This document shows, piece after piece, positions 61,169-64,000 of a DNA stretch of 64,000 bases; the stretch's first letter is position 1; each line of letters opens with the position of its first letter. The stretch spans positions 62,001-126,000 of the forward strand of contig RQYR01000005.1 in assembly GCA_003859965.1 (NCBI GenBank). Reading direction: 5' to 3'. A program made the position numbers and the translations under genes. This DNA is from Comamonadaceae bacterium OH2545_COT-014 (GTDB lineage: Bacteria; Pseudomonadota; Gammaproteobacteria; Burkholderiales; Burkholderiaceae_C). The notes beneath the pieces are model-generated. The model was not told the origin of the DNA. It made no database searches and saw only the letters and a list, made by a program, of their open reading frames with translations.

Positions 61169-63565
61169 ATGAACGCGCCCCGCCCCACGTACAAGGACGT
61201 TTCCTTCTTCCCGCGCGACGCCAAGCCGCTCACCAGCTACCGGCCCTTCTGGGCCAAGCGCTTTGGCACCGCGCCTTTTTTGCCCATGAGCCGCGCCGAG
61301 ATGGAGCAGCTGGGCTGGGACAGCTGCGACATCATCCTGGTGACGGGCGATGCCTACGTAGACCACCCCAGCTTCGGCATGTCCGTGATTGGCCGCGTGC
61401 TGGAGGCGCAGGGCTTTCGCGTCGGCATCATCGCCCAGCCCGATTGGCACAGCGCCGAGCCCTTCAAGGCGCTGGGCCGGCCCAACCTGTTCTGGGGCGT
61501 GACGGCGGGCAACATGGATTCGATGATCAACCGCTACACGGCCGATCGCAAAATCCGCAGCGACGACGCCTACACCCCCGGCAACGTGGGCGGCAAGCGG
61601 CCCGACCGCGCCGCCATCGTCTACAGCCAGCGCTGCCGCGAGGCCTACAAGGACGTGCCCATCATCCTGGGCGGCATCGAGGGCAGCCTGCGCCGCATCG
61701 CCCATTACGACTACTGGAGCGACAAGGTGCGCCGCTCCATCGTGGTGGACAGCAAGTGCGACCTGCTGCTCTATGGCAACGCCGAGCGCGCGCTGGTGGA
61801 AGTGGCGCACCGCCTGGCGCGGCGCGAGCCGGTGGCGCAGATCACCGACGTGCGCGGCACCGCCTTCGTGCGCCGCACGTTTGAGGCGGGCTGGCTGGAA
61901 ATTGACTCCACCGAAGTAGACCGCCCCGGCCGGGTGGACGAGCACCTCAACCCCTACCAAACCCCGGCCGGGCAAACGTGCAGCCAGAAGGCAGGGCAGG
62001 GCGGCGCGCTGGAGGGTGCTATGGATTCAGGAGCGTCTCAGGCAAGCCCATCCTGCCCTGATGGCCCAAAAGATGCCAAAGCCAGCACGGCCCCCGTGGC
62101 CCGGCCCATCATCGTGCGCCGCCCCGTGCGTGCCGACCGGGCGCACACCGTCATCCGCCTGCCCAGCTACGAGCAGGTCAAGGCCGACCCCGTGCTCTAC
62201 GCCCATGCCAACCGCGTGCTGCACCTGGAAACCAACCCCGGCAACGCCCGCGCCCTGGTGCAGCGCCACGGCGAAGGCGCCGCCGCGCGCGACGTGTGGA
62301 TCAACCCGCCGCCCATCCCGCTGACCACCGCCGAGATGGACCACGTCTTCGGCCTGCCCTACGCCCGCAGCCCGCACCCGGCCTACGCCGACGAACAAGG
62401 CCGCCACGACCGCGCCACCAAGATCCCCGCGTGGGAGATGATCCGCTTCAGCGTGAACATCATGCGCGGCTGCTTCGGCGGCTGCACCTTTTGCAGCATC
62501 ACCGAGCACGAAGGCCGCGTCATCCAGAGCCGCAGCGAGGACTCCATCGTGCGCGAGGTGGAAGAAATGCGCGACAAGGTGCAGGGCTTCACCGGCGTGG
62601 TGAGCGACCTGGGCGGCCCCACCGCCAACATGTATCGCTTGGGCTGCCGCTCGCCCGAGATCGAGGCCGCCTGCCGCAAGCCCAGCTGCGTCTACCCCGG
62701 CATCTGCCCCAACCTCGGCACCAACCACCACCCGCTCATCCGCATCTACCGCCGCGTGCGCGAACTGCCGGGCGTGAAGAAAGTGCTCATCGGCTCCGGC
62801 CTGCGCTACGACCTGGCCGTGCAATCGCCCGCCTACGTCAAGGAACTGGTGCAACACCACGTGGGCGGCTACCTCAAGATCGCGCCCGAGCACACTGAAG
62901 CTGGCCCGCTGTCGAAAATGATGAAGCCCGGCATCGGCACTTACGACCGCTTCAAGCAGATGTTCGAGCAGTACAGCGCCGAAGCGGGCAAGGAGCAATT
63001 CCTCATCCCCTACTTCATCGCCGCCCACCCCGGCACCACGGATGAAGACATGCTCAACCTCGCCCTGTGGCTCAAGAAAAACGGCTTCCGCGCCGACCAG
63101 GTGCAAGCCTTTTACCCCAGCCCCATGGCCACGGCTACCGCCATGTACCACACGGGCGTCAACACCTTGAAAGGCGTGCACCGCGACGATCGCGGCGAAA
63201 AGGTCGATACCGTCAAGGGCGAGCGCCGCCGCCGCTTGCACAAGGCTTTTTTGCGCTATCACGACCCCAACAACTGGCCCCTGCTGCGCGAGGCCCTACA
63301 ACGCATGGGCCGCGCCGACCTCATCGGCAACGGCAAGCATCACCTTATTCCGCGCTGGCAGCCCGTGACCGATGGCAGCTATCAAAGCGCCCGGCGCAGC
63401 AACAGCACGCCTTCACGGCCTGGGGGCAAGGGCGGCGGGGCAGGCAAGGCGGCCGCGTTCCAACCTAAAACGCCAGCGCCCAAGCCACGCACAGCCGGCG
63501 CCCAAGCCACCCGTGGCCGCTTGCTGACCCAACACACAGGCCTGCCCCCCAGGCGCGCCAAATAA
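61169..63565 (+). CDS. ygiQ: YgiQ-family radical SAM protein
   Basis: A 798-residue radical SAM protein of unknown reaction. The N-terminal YgiQ domain has [41 protein letters not shown] and [16 protein letters not shown]. The radical SAM core has the cluster motif CFGGCTFC (Cx3Cx2C) near residue 435 in [22 protein letters not shown], and the C terminus is basic with Pro/Lys repeats. Residues about 284-303 ([19 protein letters not shown]) are coded by a family 2 repeat in the linker between domains. The ATG at 61169 matches the family start; an upstream frame would add 44 residues. Confidence 0.93.
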   Translation: MNAPRPTYKDVSFFPRDAKPLTSYRPFWAKRFGTAPFLPMSRAEMEQLGWDSCDIILVTGDAYVDHPSFGMSVIGRVLEAQGFRVGIIAQPDWHSAEPFKALGRPNLFWGVTAGNMDSMINRYTADRKIRSDDAYTPGNVGGKRPDRAAIVYSQRCREAYKDVPIILGGIEGSLRRIAHYDYWSDKVRRSIVVDSKCDLLLYGNAERALVEVAHRLARREPVAQITDVRGTAFVRRTFEAGWLEIDSTEVDRPGRVDEHLNPYQTPAGQTCSQKAGQGGALEGAMDSGASQASPSCPDGPKDAKASTAPVARPIIVRRPVRADRAHTVIRLPSYEQVKADPVLYAHANRVLHLETNPGNARALVQRHGEGAAARDVWINPPPIPLTTAEMDHVFGLPYARSPHPAYADEQGRHDRATKIPAWEMIRFSVNIMRGCFGGCTFCSITEHEGRVIQSRSEDSIVREVEEMRDKVQGFTGVVSDLGGPTANMYRLGCRSPEIEAACRKPSCVYPGICPNLGTNHHPLIRIYRRVRELPGVKKVLIGSGLRYDLAVQSPAYVKELVQHHVGGYLKIAPEHTEAGPLSKMMKPGIGTYDRFKQMFEQYSAEAGKEQFLIPYFIAAHPGTTDEDMLNLALWLKKNGFRADQVQAFYPSPMATATAMYHTGVNTLKGVHRDDRGEKVDTVKGERRRRLHKAFLRYHDPNNWPLLREALQRMGRADLIGNGKHHLIPRWQPVTDGSYQSARRSNSTPSRPGGKGGGAGKAAAFQPKTPAPKPRTAGAQATRGRLLTQHTGLPPRRAK
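62018..62077 (+). repeat. family 2 repeat inside ygiQ
   Basis: GCTATGGATTCAGGAGCGTC, then AAGCCCATCCTGCCC and TGATGGCCCAAAAGATGCC. It is a variant copy with the GGAGCGTCT form seen at the ccmI end, and it is open in frame. Confidence 0.55.
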
Positions 63566-63648
63566 GCCGGCCCCTTGCAGCGAATGATGAATGGTTGAGG
63601 TTTGGTTTGATACCAAGGCGCTCGGGCCGCCAGTCAAAGGAGATGGAC

Positions 63649-64000
63649 ATGACGACACCAGGCAGCACCGCTGCGTTTGCTGACGTACTGGCGTTCTGGC
63701 TCGGCGCCTATCCGCTTGATGGGGCCGCCATGCAGCGCGTCAAGCCGCAGTGGTTCACAAAATCGGATGCTTTCGACACCTTGGTGCGCGCGCGTTTTGG
63801 CTCCACGATAGAAGCGGCGCTGGCAGGCGAATTGGACGTTTGGGCCGAAACGGCCGAAGGGCGGCTGGCCTTGCTGATCGTGCTGGACCAGTTCACGCGC
63901 AACGCTTTTCGCGGCCAGCCTCCAAGCTTTGCGGGTGACGCGCGGGCACTGGCCCTGGCGCAGCAGGGCTTGGCGTTGGGGCATGACCAGCAGGCGCCGC
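63649..64000 (+). CDS. DUF924-family protein, N-terminal part
   Basis: The first 117 residues of a gene that runs off the window. It reads MTTPGSTAAFADVLAFWLG, then QWFTKSDAFDTLVRARFG, AALAGELDVWAETAEGRLALLIVLDQFTRNAFRG and AGDARALALAQQGLALGHD, the DUF924 pattern (a TPR-like helical fold related to YPO3515-type proteins). AGGAG lies 6 bp before the ATG at 63649; an ATG two codons earlier is possible. Function unknown. Confidence 0.9.
   Translation, partial: MTTPGSTAAFADVLAFWLGAYPLDGAAMQRVKPQWFTKSDAFDTLVRARFGSTIEAALAGELDVWAETAEGRLALLIVLDQFTRNAFRGQPPSFAGDARALALAQQGLALGHDQQAP

Overview
The window is high-GC bacterial chromosome, mostly housekeeping genes with no phage, plasmid, transposase or CRISPR array. 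Gene content points to Betaproteobacteria, order Burkholderiales, most likely Comamonadaceae (an Acidovorax/Ottowia-type genome). The supporting signs are the ftsK-lolA pair, an ahcY leader that looks like an SAH riboswitch followed by tlyA and metF, the ccmABCDEFGHI order, and many AT-rich double-hairpin repeats of a kind I recall from that family. The genus call is inference.

Layout. 1-7.7 kb: pheT 3' end, ihfA, lolA, ftsK, a Crp/Fnr-type regulator, trxB, rpmB-rpmG and tRNA-Ser. 7.9-13.5 kb: an SGNH esterase, gshA, a Nudix hydrolase with an interrupted Nudix box, a TolC-type outer-membrane channel and a HIT protein. 13.5-17.7 kb: part of a type II secretion system (gspC divergent from gspGHIJK, with no D, E, F, L or M here). 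18-22.2 kb: two lipoproteins with Pro-rich linkers (a probable beta-propeller and an S41 protease) around a HAD hydrolase. 22.2-26.6 kb: a three-gene membrane glycosylation cassette of Gtr-like logic whose largest member fuses an acyltransferase-3 module to a GT-C-like membrane module. 26.6-34.1 kb: prfC, parDE and a macA-macB-outer-membrane-factor efflux operon. 34.2-39.6 kb: the SAM-recycling/one-carbon group ahcY, a small membrane gene, a holin-like gene, tlyA and metF, then rlpA. 39.8-45.9 kb: rlmJ, rplM-rpsI, a bactofilin, erpA, a LytM peptidase and tyrS. 45.9-55.5 kb: vapBC followed by a complete cytochrome c maturation locus that also carries two unassigned genes. 55.6-64 kb: a TauD-type dioxygenase, yaeQ, ppiD, tRNA-His, a CHRD lipoprotein, a YgiQ radical-SAM protein and the start of a DUF924 gene.

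The most unusual feature is two dispersed repeat families. Family 1 is an element of about 165-185 bp bounded by inverted repeats of the form AGAACCTGTTCAAAG. Seven full or partial copies are seen, and in four unrelated genes the element begins exactly at the last A of the stop codon. Family 2 is a 55-65 bp element made of an AT-rich GCTAT...ATAGC hairpin plus a second GC-rich hairpin ending in a T-run. Sixteen copies or fragments are seen, nine of them overlapping coding sequence. They remain open in frame inside tlyA, ccmF, ygiQ and a HAD hydrolase, and they supply the start, leader or signal peptide of gspH, gspI, the efflux outer-membrane factor and ccmH. In ccmH, one copy of each family lies back to back in the N-terminal coding region.
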